This document shows, piece after piece, positions 13,777-26,003 of a stretch of 64,000 nucleotides of DNA. The notes beneath the pieces were generated by a model. It saw only the letters and a program-made list of their open reading frames with translations, did no database searches and was not told where the DNA came from. Positions within the stretch are counted from its first letter, which is position 1. The number at the start of each line of letters is the position of its first letter. This stretch comes from Nymphaea colorata (lineage: Eukaryota > Streptophyta > Magnoliopsida > Nymphaeales > Nymphaeaceae), in NCBI RefSeq assembly GCF_008831285.2, contig NC_045138.2:28305934-28369933 (forward strand). Reading direction: 5' to 3'. The translations under genes were made by a program, and so were the position numbers.

Positions 13777-13813
<37 letters not shown>

Positions 13814-13932
13814 GGGAAGGCGTCGCTCTGAGCCCAGACGCTGCCATCTTGGCCGATGATCGCGGCGGCGGTGAGGTGGTTGCCGTCAATATCGCACATC
13901 AGGTGCTCATCGACGTACGCTTGCCACGACAT
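10440..13932 (-). CDS. PRF: Profilin 1 (actin monomer-binding protein)
   Basis: This is a complete plant profilin. It binds G-actin and poly-proline tracts such as formin FH1 domains, and it controls actin assembly in the cytosol. Exons on the minus strand: 13810-13932 (41 codons), 13013-13150 (46 codons) and 10440-10574 (44 codons plus TAG). Introns are GT-AG, of 659 and 2438 nt. The total is 131 aa, exactly the plant profilin length. The N terminus [17 protein letters not shown] carries the family signature, with Trp3 in the poly-proline site. Exon 2 holds the actin and phosphoinositide-binding face with [16 protein letters not shown]. Exon 3 has the C-terminal helix ending GDYLIDQGL. Intron 1 starts directly with a CT/GA microsatellite. 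A TATA-like TTAAATAG lies on the minus strand at about 14051-14058, 120 nt before the ATG. It is the downstream member of a tandem pair. Confidence 0.97.
13781..13808. repeat. (GA)n microsatellite abutting the profilin 1 splice donor
   Basis: Fourteen GA units on the + strand. On the transcribed minus strand this is a CT run beginning at the GT of the intron 1 donor (CAG|GTCTCTCT). The donor therefore lacks the usual GTAAGT and the repeat forms the first 30 nt of the intron. Confidence 0.95.
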
Positions 13933-15715
13933 CGTTGCCTCCGCTTCCTTCTCCCCTCTCGGCTGCCTTTTCTCTCGCTTCGCTGCTCCGTAGAACCACG
14001 CAGAGTCGGTCGCCCTGAAATCGTGAGGGGATGAACGCGAGGACATCCGCCTATTTAACCCCATTGAATCATTGCTCAAGTCCGGCATTGATTTTTTTTG
14101 GCTCCCCACTCTCTCTTCTCTCCCTCTCTGTCACAGGGACACGGTAAAAGGACACCACTCCTTTATTTCCCTTTTTCATCTCAAGCACCATTTGCAACTC
14201 TGACATTTCATTGAAAATCAACTGACAAACCATTTACATTCATTTGCAAATCAATTGAAGATTTTTGAAAATTTTTATAGTTGATATTGATCTCACACGC
14301 AAAAAGATGCACATGCCTTAAAAGAAAAAGAAGCCTATTGTAGTCCTCTATTGCATGCGCCTTAGCGAGGGGTATTGTAACCTTCTAGTATAATTATAAG
14401 AAAGATTAGTCCTGCATCGAAGATTGTTGAAAATTAAAGGTTTATAAGCACAACAACTAATTATTTGACTCGATTTCTTATTAACCTTTTAAAGATTTTC
14501 AAGAATAGTGAATATGTGAATAAATTTTCAATAATAATGTAGTGCTGCAATTGACTCCCTTGAAGCACATGTATGTCAACCTTTAAATTCATGTATATGT
14601 ATTGGGTTCCTGGTCCTAGAGTATTGAATATGGCTCTAATGTCAAATTTAACAACCCAATCACTTCTTAGATCCAGTTCGGATTCCAGACAGCCACTCAG
14701 CAATTTTAATTTCTGTTCGAAAAATACTAAAAACCGCCACAACGATTTAGCCAGCCTCTTACAAATCCTCTAACTAAATATTTACTGGCTTCAACAATTT
14801 TATCCCAGATATTTTTACCTCTGGGGTTAAAGCTGCAGTAGACGAGTAGATGAATAAATACAAAGAGCTCTACTGGCCGAAGGACGTTCATATGTCATCA
14901 CTCATCAGCCTCGTAGACTGTGTCTCATCAGATAATAAGAGGAATAACAATTGAGTTGGTCTCCAAAAACCCACTTGGCCAAAAGACGTATGGGCTCATG
15001 CTTCTCATGAAATTGCATGTCGTTCTTTCCTTGTTTTTTCCTTTGAACTTTTATTCTTTTCGATGAAACGATTGCTCAGCAACTCTTGCTCGTTCATTGC
15101 TCTGGTTCAAATGATCCACAAGGTGAACACGAGATGGTTCATCTGCTGGTCTAGTCTGATCTTTGGAACATGAAAACGAACAGAATTAGACTCGGGGCAT
15201 ATGCGAGCTAGAAAAGAAAATCGATCAAGATATGCGTATCTAATTCTCTTCCTCAACTTTCCTGACTATTATTTCCTTCATAATGTCAATCAAGATCATG
15301 GCTCATCCGTCATCCCCTCTATAAAGTGAAAAGAATATATTCTTGTTTGGTAAGAGTGGCTGCCCTTTTCGAACGCCGGCCCCAAGCCTTATATATATTA
15401 TATATATAATGCGAAGCAGGTTTAGGATGATCAAAAGTTATGCCAATCTAATAAGAGAGAGGATAAGGGAAGCGAGAATTTAACATATCGAGCTTTTCAT
15501 GTTGTTGGTAGTCAAGATTTTGAAATCTGGAACTTGCTTGGTGAGAACCACCAAATCTATTTTTCAGCGTTTGATCTCTTGAAAAAGCAAGAATTGGGTT
15601 CCCAGCACTTACTCATTATAAGTGGAAATCTGAACTTGTAATATGAGTCCCTGAACGATCCTTTCTTATTTTTCTTTTTTTTTTTTTAATTCATTCTCAA
15701 CCTATTCCACCATTA

Positions 15716-15793
15716 CCGGCAGCCTGCCGGAACTCTGCTGCAGAAAGGGGAGCCCCGGCAGCTCCCCCGTACCATCACCGGCAGGCCTGCCGG
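15716..15793. repeat. GC-rich palindrome pair in AT-rich DNA
   Basis: CCGGCAGGCCTGCCGG at 15778-15793 is a perfect 16-bp palindrome. The motif ACCGGCAGCCTGCCGG at 15716-15731 is nearly the same palindrome with one base fewer in the centre. CTGCTGCAG and GAGCCCCGGCAGCTCC lie between them. The block is strongly GC-rich against AT-rich flanks, suggesting part of a foldback element, but I could not find its ends. Confidence 0.7.
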
Positions 15794-16861
15794 GGTCGGA
15801 AGAAGGGGAGAGGGAGGATCTAGACCGTCTAATCTACATCCCCTGGTGTGCACTAAATGTAAAGTCATCATACAATTTTTCATTTTGATCCGTTTATATT
15901 TTAAAAATACAAGAAAATAATATTCCAAATATATTTTTGTTCTTCAGAGTTGACTTATAATTCAGTGGTGAGTGGGAGCCCACGAGTTTGGTGTGTGCCA
16001 ACTAAGGATACAAATGAATACGATCTGGTTTGTGGGTTTTGCCCTGTTAAATTGCATTAAGTTGAAATCTGACCGCATATGTAATATATTTAACTGTTTG
16101 GCTTCTGGCTTACGGGTCAACTATGACTAACAGGGGACATTTGGTTAACCGATCCTAAGTGGGCCTTAGTTCTGGCTTGAGATCTTTAGTTATTAGACTC
16201 TAAATTCCTCTGCAGAACTTTTCTCATGTCTGCAAATATATGCTTCAACAGATCTACATATTCAAAACCAGGAACACAAACACATTCTATGAGGCAATAC
16301 TTTTGGAGCATGTTTGTAGAAGATATATTTCAGACACTACGTTTTTTGTTTGAAGAAACATTATGTGTTCATAATTCTTAAATTGGTAATTAAATGTTAA
16401 ACATACTAAATCAACAAGATGGAGTTCTCATAGTAGAATCTTTTTCTTATATGCTTAAAAGATGCATGTTTTTATAGTCTGAAACAGCTTATATATTTAT
16501 TCCTTTTGACAAATTAAAAGGAACGGAGATTGTATGGACGTGATTAATCCTTATATTTTTCCACCTGATTTGAGAAAAGTGTTTTCCTTCTTTCGAATCG
16601 TTTGTTCGAAATGGAGGCGGCAAATCATGGGAATAATGCTGTTCTACTTGCAATGTTTTACGATAAATTGAGAAAGAATGGTTGACATTAATGACGGAAC
16701 GTGTAAAAAAAAAGACAAAATTCACATCACTGATTGAGCCAATTAAATTTTAAAGGTCAATTGACAAATGAAACACTTTGTACCTGTTTCATGAATAGAT
16801 AAATTTATAAAACACCTACAGAGTGTTCTTCTCCACTTGTTTTTTTCTCTCCTCAAATACT

Positions 16862-16987
16862 GTAGGAGTGTGATGAAAAATCCCTACGTTTTTCATGCAT
16901 TTTAGAGACCGTTGTGTTTGATTTGTAGGAGTGAGATGAAAAGTCCCTACGTTTTTCATGCGTTTTACAGACCGTCGTGTTTGATTG
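16862..16987. repeat. Tandem duplication, 63-bp unit, two copies
   Basis: Unit 16862-16924 repeats at 16925-16987. Both copies share GTAGGAGTG, then TCCCTACGTTTTTCATGC and GAGACCGT/CAGACCGT. There are a few substitutions, so it is older than the duplications near the left end. Confidence 0.85.
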
Positions 16988-17624
16988 GAGAGTGTACGGT
17001 AGCCTCAAACATTTTCTCCACCATTCTCACATGCAGCCTTAAGGCGAGTATCGCAACCAGGCTGCAAGGATTAACAAAATGGGGACCAAGAGTAACACAT
17101 GATAATCTTCTCGGTTTACTCCTTCTCCACAACTCCTCACATCACTGCCCTTTTGACATCAACTACTTTCTTTTCTTCATTTCATCTAAGACTGGCAAGA
17201 ACAAGAACTTGGAAAATTTTTCCTCTCAGCGCTTTTATCCTGTCTGAAATGACAGATAAAAAAGCTCAACTTTTCTTTCAATTTCAATTTATCCTACAAA
17301 GGATGAGTGTATCTTTCCCTTCCAAACATGCCCTGAAAGCACAGGAACCTCTGGAAACTAATAAAGTGCGGAAGCAGAAACAATTGTAACAAGGAAAGCT
17401 TAACTTGTCTCTCATTCTGGATTCCAGAACAGTACAAAAAACATACATGCTTCAGAAACATAAAAGGAACCACATATGCTTTTGTTCACATAAGGTTTGT
17501 TTGAAAACCTTATAGTTATTCTAAAGCAATCTCTCCATTGGCATTGTTCTTAATGACCAACGAAACATATATATGCAGATGATCACATTCATCAGAAGCA
17601 AAAAAATCTAAAACGATATTAGAT

Positions 17625-19547
17625 CTAGAGACCCTGGTCATAAAGGTAATCACCAAGCCCCTCTACAACTTTGTTACACTGTCCTGGGGCCATTGGCTCA
17701 TCGTATATTCCAATGACTAAGGCTTGGTTGGTTTTCTTAATTGTAATTCCGCCAGATCCCTGCATCCAAGCAACAATGACATGAATTACAGATGGATTTT
17801 TTTTCTTGGCAATAAACATGAAAAAATTGAGCAAAAAAAGAATGCTAAAGTGCCATACCATGAAGAGAATCGACTAGAAATCAGATAATTGCAGAAATAT
17901 AGTAATGCCTTCTCTCATTATGGAAATTCTAAAGATTCCGGGTTCTGTAGATGCATGGCTAAAGACAGGAAAAAGTATTTGGCACATTAGGTTATTGTTT
18001 CATAAGCTTAGAATGTTTCTGATAAGTTGATAATCTTTCATCTTTATCTGCAGTAATAATTTTCGATTCCCTAATGTTTAATCTCCTGTCAGTTTTGGCA
18101 TTTGGGGATACCATCTCGTTCTCCTCTTTACGGAGCTAAAAACCAAAACCTGTTATCTAAACACTTCTTTGTTGTTCCATTCTTTGATTTTGTTTGTTTT
18201 CCTGACCGGAATCCGAGACCATGCCTTGCACATGGTGAACCTATTATAATATAATATCTTAGTCTATAGTCTTATTCAAATTATTCTGATTGCTGTATGG
18301 ATGCACAGTTATGAAGTCTACATGGACTCGCTAAAACAGTCAGCACTTGACCAACATCACATACTCTTGCTACTACATTCACGCAGGGGCGACATCTATT
18401 TATGAGAAGATGGACCAAAAAAATATGCACTCTCAAACAGCAAGAATCATTCTGCGCATTATCACCTCCTTTCCTTTCCTCCAAAGAAAATGAAAATATT
18501 TAGGATACGCTGGATTTATAAAAGGATTAAAAGATTAGGAAACTAAATCAACGTAATGCCAAGAGAACATGGACGAAAACTTCCCCAGTGTAGCATTAAA
18601 ATGATCACAATCATAAATACGATCGAGAACCAATTAAACAGAGCAGAAAGAGAAGCAAAGCGGCAGAGTCATCACCTTCTTCCCTCGGATGACAACACCA
18701 GGTTCTCCCTGGATAACCATATACTTTGCCGATCCAAGAAATAATCCAGTAGGTGCAAGCGATCCAGGCTCCTCGAAATCGCGCATAATTGCGGTCATCT
18801 CTTCGGGCTTAAACTACATAACAAAAAAACAAAAGACCAATACCCGGAGAAAGCTCAAGATCATAAGTCTCAATACATGATCGAATTAACCAAAAATTTA
18901 AGCGAAAATTTTCGAAGAAAAGGATCAGCTAGGAGACCACATGATCAGGCGAACAAACTACTTGAAGCTGCATAAAATGATAGTAGAGGTGGCCCATGAT
19001 CATACGTATCCCGACCGATCAAACACCATTGGCAATTATTCCATGCGTTTCTTATACGATTTCCGAACTTAGAAGATCGCAAATCAGATGAACTTCACAT
19101 CAGGGTGATCCCAAACCGCCCAAATGCGTGTACCCATTAAACTAGACGTCAAGCGACCCATGATTTCATTAAAATCTCTTACAAAAAATGGAATGCAATT
19201 ACACCAACGAAGGAACCCATCTCATCTTCTTCAAATTGCTGCGATTCCAATTAAGGAACCTCACCAAGTCGCAAACGATCTCGCGTGATCAGCTAAATAA
19301 CATCATGAGCATACACTTAAAAACGATTAGAGATCGAGCGGGAGACCGTAATAGGATCAACAAATCTGAGAAGCAGGCAAGATTATGGAAATGTGGGCAG
19401 AAGGACGGCAGATAGATGGGGAACCTGGGGAAAGCTGTCGCTCCGAGCCCAGACGCTGCCATCCTGGCCGACGATGGCAGCCGCAGTGAGATGTTGGCCG
19501 TCGATGTCGCACATCAGGTGCTCGTCGACGTAGGCTTGCCACGACAT
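17625..19547 (-). CDS. PRF: Profilin 2 (actin monomer-binding protein)
   Basis: This is a complete second profilin, upstream of and parallel to the first. Exons on minus: 19425-19547, 18676-18813 and 17625-17759, with GT-AG introns of 611 and 916 nt. Each exon is exactly as long as its counterpart in profilin 1, and the protein is again 131 aa. It starts [17 protein letters not shown] and ends [25 protein letters not shown] is conserved. By hand alignment 21 of 131 residues differ from profilin 1: 4 in exon 1, 9 in exon 2 and 8 in exon 3. Both frames are intact and the changes are mostly conservative, so both copies look functional. An hAT-like MITE sits about 0.4 kb upstream of the ATG and may lie in the promoter. 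Expression differences between the copies cannot be judged here. Confidence 0.97.
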
Positions 19548-19928
19548 CTCTGCTCTCTCCCTTATCTCTGGAAAACTTCGTTCACTCTGTTTCTTCTCTC
19601 CCTCCCTCTCTGGTTCTCTCCGAGCTCCTGCAAGTCGGACCCTCCCTATTGATACCGTGCGATCCGACCGTTCACTCAATCCGGTTTAAGGAGTGGCCCT
19701 CACACCCGCCATTATTTCAGGGCTCCATTCAGAAAGTTTCTTCTTTCAAAGGTTTAAGTTCCAGAAATGGCCCTCCAGTTTTCAAGTTAACCCCTCCGAA
19801 TTGGGCCGGTCTCAGCTATCAGACCCGGACCCGGTTTCACATTCGGCACTGTATTAAGTCCCGTGTCTCAACTAAAACTTTCAAGTTGGAGGAGGACGAG
19901 AGGTTCAAATTTTCACGCCATTTGAGCT
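19548..19928 (-). promoter_or_regulatory. Profilin 2 upstream region
   Basis: This is the stretch between the profilin 2 ATG and the MITE. It is CT-rich on + (GA-rich on the transcribed strand) just before the ATG, then GC-richer. I see no convincing TATA box, only a weak TATCAATAG on minus near 19643. It is assigned as leader and proximal promoter by position only. Confidence 0.4.
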
Positions 19929-20457
19929 TTTGTAATTAGGGTTGAACACTAGCCGAGTCGACCTTGCGTTCAGTCAACTCAAGCTCGGCTGAATTAATGA
20001 AACCTCGATCTAGACTCGGCTTGAATTCAAGAATAGCTTGACTCAGCAGTTACATGTTGAACTCGAGCTCGACTCAATTAAGGCTCGATAAACTCGTTTG
20101 AATAGAATTAATATTCATCGTTACGTGTTGAGCTCGAGATCGGCTCGATTAAGGCTCGACAAACTCGTTTGAATAGAATTGATATTCATCGTTACATGTT
20201 GAGCTTGAGCTCGACTCGATTAAGGCTCGACAAACTCGTGAACTTGTTTGAATATATCGACTTGATTAAGGCTCGACAAACTCGATTAATGCTCGAGCTT
20301 GACTCGGCAGTTACGTGTTCAACTCAAACTCAACTTGATTATTTGAACCAGTCGACTTATGAACTCCAGCTTGACTCATTAAGCAAATGACTCGGCTCGA
20401 ACTCGTTCACGAGCTGAGCTCGAGTAGCTCGACTCATTGTTCACCACTATCTGTAAT
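19929..20457. mobile_element. hAT-like MITE with internal 71-bp tandem repeats
   Basis: The element is 19937-20449 (513 bp). Its ends are imperfect inverted repeats: TAGGGTTGAACA on the left and the reverse complement of TGTTCACCACTA on the right (10 of 12 match). It is flanked by an 8-bp target duplication, TTTGTAAT at 19929-19936 and TCTGTAAT at 20450-20457 (7 of 8). The TAGGG-type end and 8-bp duplication are typical of the hAT superfamily. The interior is tandem: units starting GTTAC at 20049, 20120 and 20191 have a 71-bp period and are built of GAGCTCGA/CTCGACTCG words. There is no transposase, so it is non-autonomous. Confidence 0.82.
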
Positions 20458-23400
20458 GCCTTACTTTAAGAAGTCTAGTTTTGTATTGAAGATTGTGAGA
20501 GTAGCTTATAAATGAGGTTGTTAAATGGTTGATTATCTTAGTTTCTATCTTTTTTGGGATTAACTGGGTAAAGAGTTCTGCAAGAGTTTTAGAGAAATAA
20601 GAAAGGAACAGTTTCGCGCTGAAGTTCTATGAGCTAATTAATATCTTCTAATGTGCCACATTATTAAATATGTTTACATTCTGTTGCACCTGTTCTATGA
20701 GCTAAATATTTTTGGCTGATTCATAACTAATTCACTTACATGGGTCCACTATACTCTGATTGGGGTCGGTAGCCAATTTTACAATACGACCAAGATCTCC
20801 CCCCTGTCTGAATATTTGGATTTGTCACTTCAAAAACAAATTTAGATCCTACGAGATTGGATAGAAATGAGTCTGAATTCAAATAAGGCGAGGACTATAC
20901 ATATTAACGACATATAATCTTGTTAAATTTGATAGAGTTCAAGCACAATAATATACATACCAATAATATATCTACCTTGTTCCGGAATGAGACTCGATCC
21001 CTCAAACATTAAGATACATTTATATGCGGTTGGATCTTTATCAGATCCAGTCAGAAATGAATTTCGAATTCAGCTTTGTAATGAAACCACATACCCAATC
21101 TGAATCTGCTTAATAGCTAGGTCCAGATCTTTTTACCAGATCCAACAAACTACATACACTTTTATATTCACATGCAACACCAGCTTTGATCTGTGGTCGT
21201 ATCTGACTCATTGGCAGCCTTTGCATAATGCAGCCCATGCGCTCTACGTCATGCTTAGACAATTCAATACGGGCAAATTGGATCTAGATCGTGCAAATGG
21301 GACCCATATTAGTAGATGGGTCTGACCAAGTTCTTGGCCCTTTTCCAGGTGTGTCCCGACTCCCGAATCAAACAAAAGCCTGAAACGGATCCAAGAACTA
21401 ACAACGACTGCCACTGGGACACGTAGTTCCGCCCAATATGGATGTACGTACGCCCCTGATCGGTGCTCTTGCTTCAACATTTTTATTTTATGATGTTGCT
21501 AACTTTATAATAAGTAAAAATTTAAAAGATCATGTGGTATTAACAAAAAAATATGTTGAAAAATGAATTTCTTTTATTTAACCACCTAAGTTCGCACAAG
21601 GGAAGTGATCAAATGAAAGCAATTCAAACCTCAGGTGCTTAATTTTGTTTGTTGTCTCGAACTTTTTTTGACAATATGAAAAAAAACAATGCAAACTAAG
21701 TACATCTTTCACGTAGCAAAACTCATATAAATGAAGTGTCTATCTATCCTGCCTGCAGGCAGATGCCCCATCCTTCATTAGAATTGAACGTCACATCCTA
21801 CATGGTCTTTTACATTAAGTTTGTAACTTGACATTTAATTATATATATGTATTATGTATTCCAAGAACATAATGTTCTTCTTATCAAACACCACATAACT
21901 CTTATCACTGGATGTCAAGTCTAATCATCGACACAAGCAAAAACAGCCCATGTGTCTAATGGGGTTCTCGGACCCACCAAGCCCTGATTCACATGGTGTT
22001 CCATAATAGAATACGGTGGGTAGATCACTAGGCATGCTAACTCTATCTTCCCAAGAGTTGATTCCAGTATTAATGTCACGAATTAAACAATAAAATGGAC
22101 TGTGGCGCCGCTGATTCTTTAGAATTTCGAAGCTGTGATCTCTCAATGATTTGTGAGTAATCAATCAAGTCTACTGAAACGGCTAACAAATCATAGCAAT
22201 GAATCTGAAACATCTCTAACATTCAATGGCGTAAACAAAGAGTTTGAAGTTTGCTTTGAACCACCACGTTGCAGTGACCGCCGTTTGAACTTGAAAAAAA
22301 AAAAAGACACCTGTTCTTACATTTAAAAGAAAATCTTCATGTGCAGATTTGTGCTTTGTCTTTATCTGATCGGTGACTGCTCTGTTTCTTTTGGATGCTG
22401 GGACGTTCAGTCGCTCATTGGTTTCATTATAAGGCGACAACCATGGATCAATCCATGTCTGTAGTTTTAAAAAAATGGAAAATAAAAAATACACATATAT
22501 AAATGTTCCTAATATGCTCTTAATATAATATGAATTGCTGGGTATTGAAGAATATAAACTGCCATTGTACATACAGTCAATGGCTTACAGGTAACAGTGA
22601 AGGTAGATCCGGATGGATCTGAACGGAGCACGACCCGTTTGATCTCAAACAATGAGACATGTTCACGCAGGGATGCCCCAAGGAGATGAACCCTTTTGCG
22701 CTCTCGGGGAGCAGACCGACGTACTGTGGGGTCCAATTCTGCTCCCCCCTTCAGCCCATGCCTTCTCCAGGCCACGTCATCACCTCCCATCGGCCCAAGT
22801 TGTTAACATGGGCTCGTCCATGGCCTTTCACACCGAACGCAGGATATATATATATATATATATAAGAAATTTGAATGATAATTCAACCATTTAATCAGAA
22901 TCAAAAGTTAAAAGAAAAAGAATGTGATGAATATTTTCATTATTTAACATTAGTTTATACCTTTTCTTTTTTATGTTTTTCTCTCAACCATTCATGTATA
23001 ACAAGGGACGGCCCCTAATTAAATGGTTAAGTAACTTGTAAAAGTTACCATTTACTTACTTTTATATATATATATATATAGCTAGTGACAAGCAATCCAT
23101 TTGAATGAGCTACATATCAAATCATTACAATTGATGTCGGATCTCAGAGAAAGATTTTTGAAAAATAGATTTTTACGGTTGGATAAAGAATCAAACGTAT
23201 TTAAACGTTCATGTTATTCTATAGTTCCTTGAAAAATGAACTAAACCCAGGGGAACTTCATTATATTTCAAAAAAGGCGGAGGTAATCAAGAAACTTTGA
23301 GTTAATCAAACAAAATGAAATTAATGAAATCAAAAGATGCTTTGTTCTAGTTTTGTTTAATTGTTTCTCTACCACCCTCTCAGTCTTGTTTAATTGTTTC

Positions 23401-23847
23401 TCTGCCACTCTCTTGCTATATTAATAACTATTGGCTATTGTTTCTCGATGGTTTGATATTCTCGTTTATGAGTTTTTTTAGCAAGGAAAAGCTGTTCGGT
23501 CATGATCAAAGTGAGTTTTCTAGGCCTTTGACTGATGCCATCGGAAGCAAGGGGTCGATTCCGGTGAGTTTCCCGGCCGGCGGTGATGTCAACCAAACCC
23601 TACGATGAATTGGATCTTGGTCCAGCCTCTAGACGTTTCATGCCAAAGCGGCATCGCCAGGCAAACTTTATCTGCCTCCACTAAGTTTATGTTCTTGCAT
23701 GCACGTTGCTTTGTAAAACCGAACTGGACGCATCCGACTGATTTCATTCGATTACAGTGTTTTCTTATTGACATTTACAAGCCATGACCCTTAGACATCT
23801 GCATATTCGATGCACAACCCTTATTTTATTACTCAGAAATAGTTCAT

Positions 23848-24001
23848 TCTCTTTCTCTCTCTGTCTCTCTCACTCTCACACACACACACTCTTTCTCACA
23901 CACACATCGAGAACCAATTGATCAAGCAGGTGTTGTAACCATGTTTCTCCAAAGGTCTTATATACAGCAAAACTGTCTGCTTATGCATGCATGCATGCAT
24001 G
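23848..24001. repeat. Microsatellite cluster: (CT)n, (CA)n and (ATGC)n
   Basis: A CT tract passes into CACACA runs (23848-23907). About 75 bases later, five units of GCAT occur at 23983-24001. These are independent simple repeats in intergenic DNA. Confidence 0.9.
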
Positions 24002-25715
24002 TAAAATGCACGATCAAAGAGGGAGGTGACCGGAGGGGCAGAAAATAAGATGGTAGGTCCGGCATGGTTCTACCAAAAGTTGAATTGAATGTGCCCTTAG
24101 AAGATTGACTTCATTTTAAAGTTGGTCATATTGGCGATGTATATTTCTTTTTTCCCAACACCAGATAAATAACGTGTACCGTAGGACCACCCAGGTTCGA
24201 AGCAGCAGGAGAAGCTGAGGTGGCTTTTGCCTCTCTCATGCCACCTGCAACAAATAAGAATAGTATTTTTTGGAAGTTATAAAAATAAATGAAAATATTT
24301 TTAAGCAGCAGTACTGCCAGTATGTGATATTTCCTTTTTTTTATTATTATTTTGTCTAGCATGGCACAATTTATGTTTTACTCAAATGAAAAAATAATAA
24401 CAAGAAACTGCCTTTCTTTTCCATATGCTTTTGTAATTTTTAGCTTTTCTTTTTCATGATTTATAGTTTAAGATTCTGTGTTTTCCAGATAAGGCTATAA
24501 AGTGCTAGAAACAAAAGAGAAACGGTATCCAAAGCTCTAGGCGTTTTTACTTGTGGAGATTACTTACGGAATTTCTACGTATGCAGAAGGATTGCTTACT
24601 TATGCAGTTCAAATATAATATGAAAAGTTGCATATGATTGAGCGTTTGAGATGGCATCTAAATAAAATAGTTCTACTTTAGCTGAATGTTTTACGTTACA
24701 TTTAGTCACCCAAAATATGGTTTCTAGCCCGTTTTGGCAATTCATCTACAACGCCGGACTCTTATAATACCGATTTAAATGTTAAAGGAAAATCATAAAA
24801 ATTTGCTACGCAGATTATATCGTTAGATGCCAAAAATGAAAAAAAGTAATAATAATGTCACAAATTGTGATTGTTTACACGTCAAAGTTTCATGATTTTT
24901 CTTTTCAAATCTATGGCTTTGGACAATTAACCACATAAATGTAGTCAGATTTTGAAAAACAGTCACAACTTGACCAAAAAATGCTGGACAATCACAATAT
25001 GCGTCGCATAATCATCATGTACGTATATGTTTATTATGTTCGACACAAGACCATAACCACAAATATTAATCCTTACTTCCTACCCCTTGTTTCCTCTTTG
25101 ATCTCCTCAATGAATGCGATTAATTAGGAAGATGGGGAATACTTAGACTTGGTGTGGGGGTTGCAGACAAATCAAGTATATGTCAAGATAAAAATTCATA
25201 AATTGAGATAGCTAAGACCCTTATACTAGAGATTTTGTAAAATTCAATTTATATATCTGATTTCATTCTTCTCTTTTGAATTCCATAATTTTTTTTTTTG
25301 TATTTGTAGAAAGCAAATTAAACTTGTAACAAAAGTGAGATATTATTGAACATTGGCATGAGAGGAGAGGGGAGAAATAAACACAAGAGTCAAAGTCATT
25401 AAGGTTAGTTGTTCTCAGAAACTAATATTTTTGCGTGTGTAGTTAAACTAAATCCTAACTACGTGCCCTTGGTCAGGCAAACACAAACAACTCTCCCTTC
25501 TATCTTTATGTACGTTGGTAGCTCCTCACAACTACCAACTCCCCTCGTTGTTCTTATGTTTAATAAGAAGACACATATAAAGATTTGTTTGAATTGTCTA
25601 TACAGCTAGTTGTTATAAGGATTTAGTTGCCCTTTTTCTCTTAACAACCGATACTAGTGAGACAGCTAAGCTATCTCCTTACTTCATTCAATCTTTAACA
25701 GGTCTCAATGTTGCT

Positions 25716-25716
25716 C

Positions 25717-25755
<39 letters not shown>

Positions 25756-25779
25756 GAGGACGAGAGAGAGAGAGAGAGA
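25716..25779. repeat. (TA)n hairpin followed by (GA)n
   Basis: CCTCATATATA at 25716 and TATATGAGG ending at 25759 form the two arms of a long self-complementary (TA)n palindrome. An interrupting TTT gives a small loop. A GA microsatellite follows at about 25763-25779. This should form a cruciform or hairpin readily. Confidence 0.85.
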
Positions 25780-25972
25780 CAATGAGGAAAACCAGTTCTA
25801 TTTTGAGACTGGTTTCTTAGGTCAATTTCTTGGATCCACCATTAATTTTATAATGATGAAGATGATGACTGTAGAAAAGAAAAAAAAAAAAAACATATTA
25901 GATAACAAGATCAAGTAGGTGAAAGGGTGAAGAAGAAAAGACAGCGAAAACCCAGGTTTAAAATATGAACAG

Positions 25973-26003
<31 letters not shown>

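Larger units (their letters stand above)
13933..17624. other. Intergenic DNA between the two profilin genes
   Basis: The first 250 bases should be the profilin 1 leader and promoter; they are CT-rich with a TATA-like site. The rest is AT-rich. It contains a GC-rich palindrome block at 15716-15793 and a 63-bp tandem duplication at 16862-16987. The final 200 bases should be profilin 2 3' UTR. I see no coding region or RNA gene. Confidence 0.6.
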
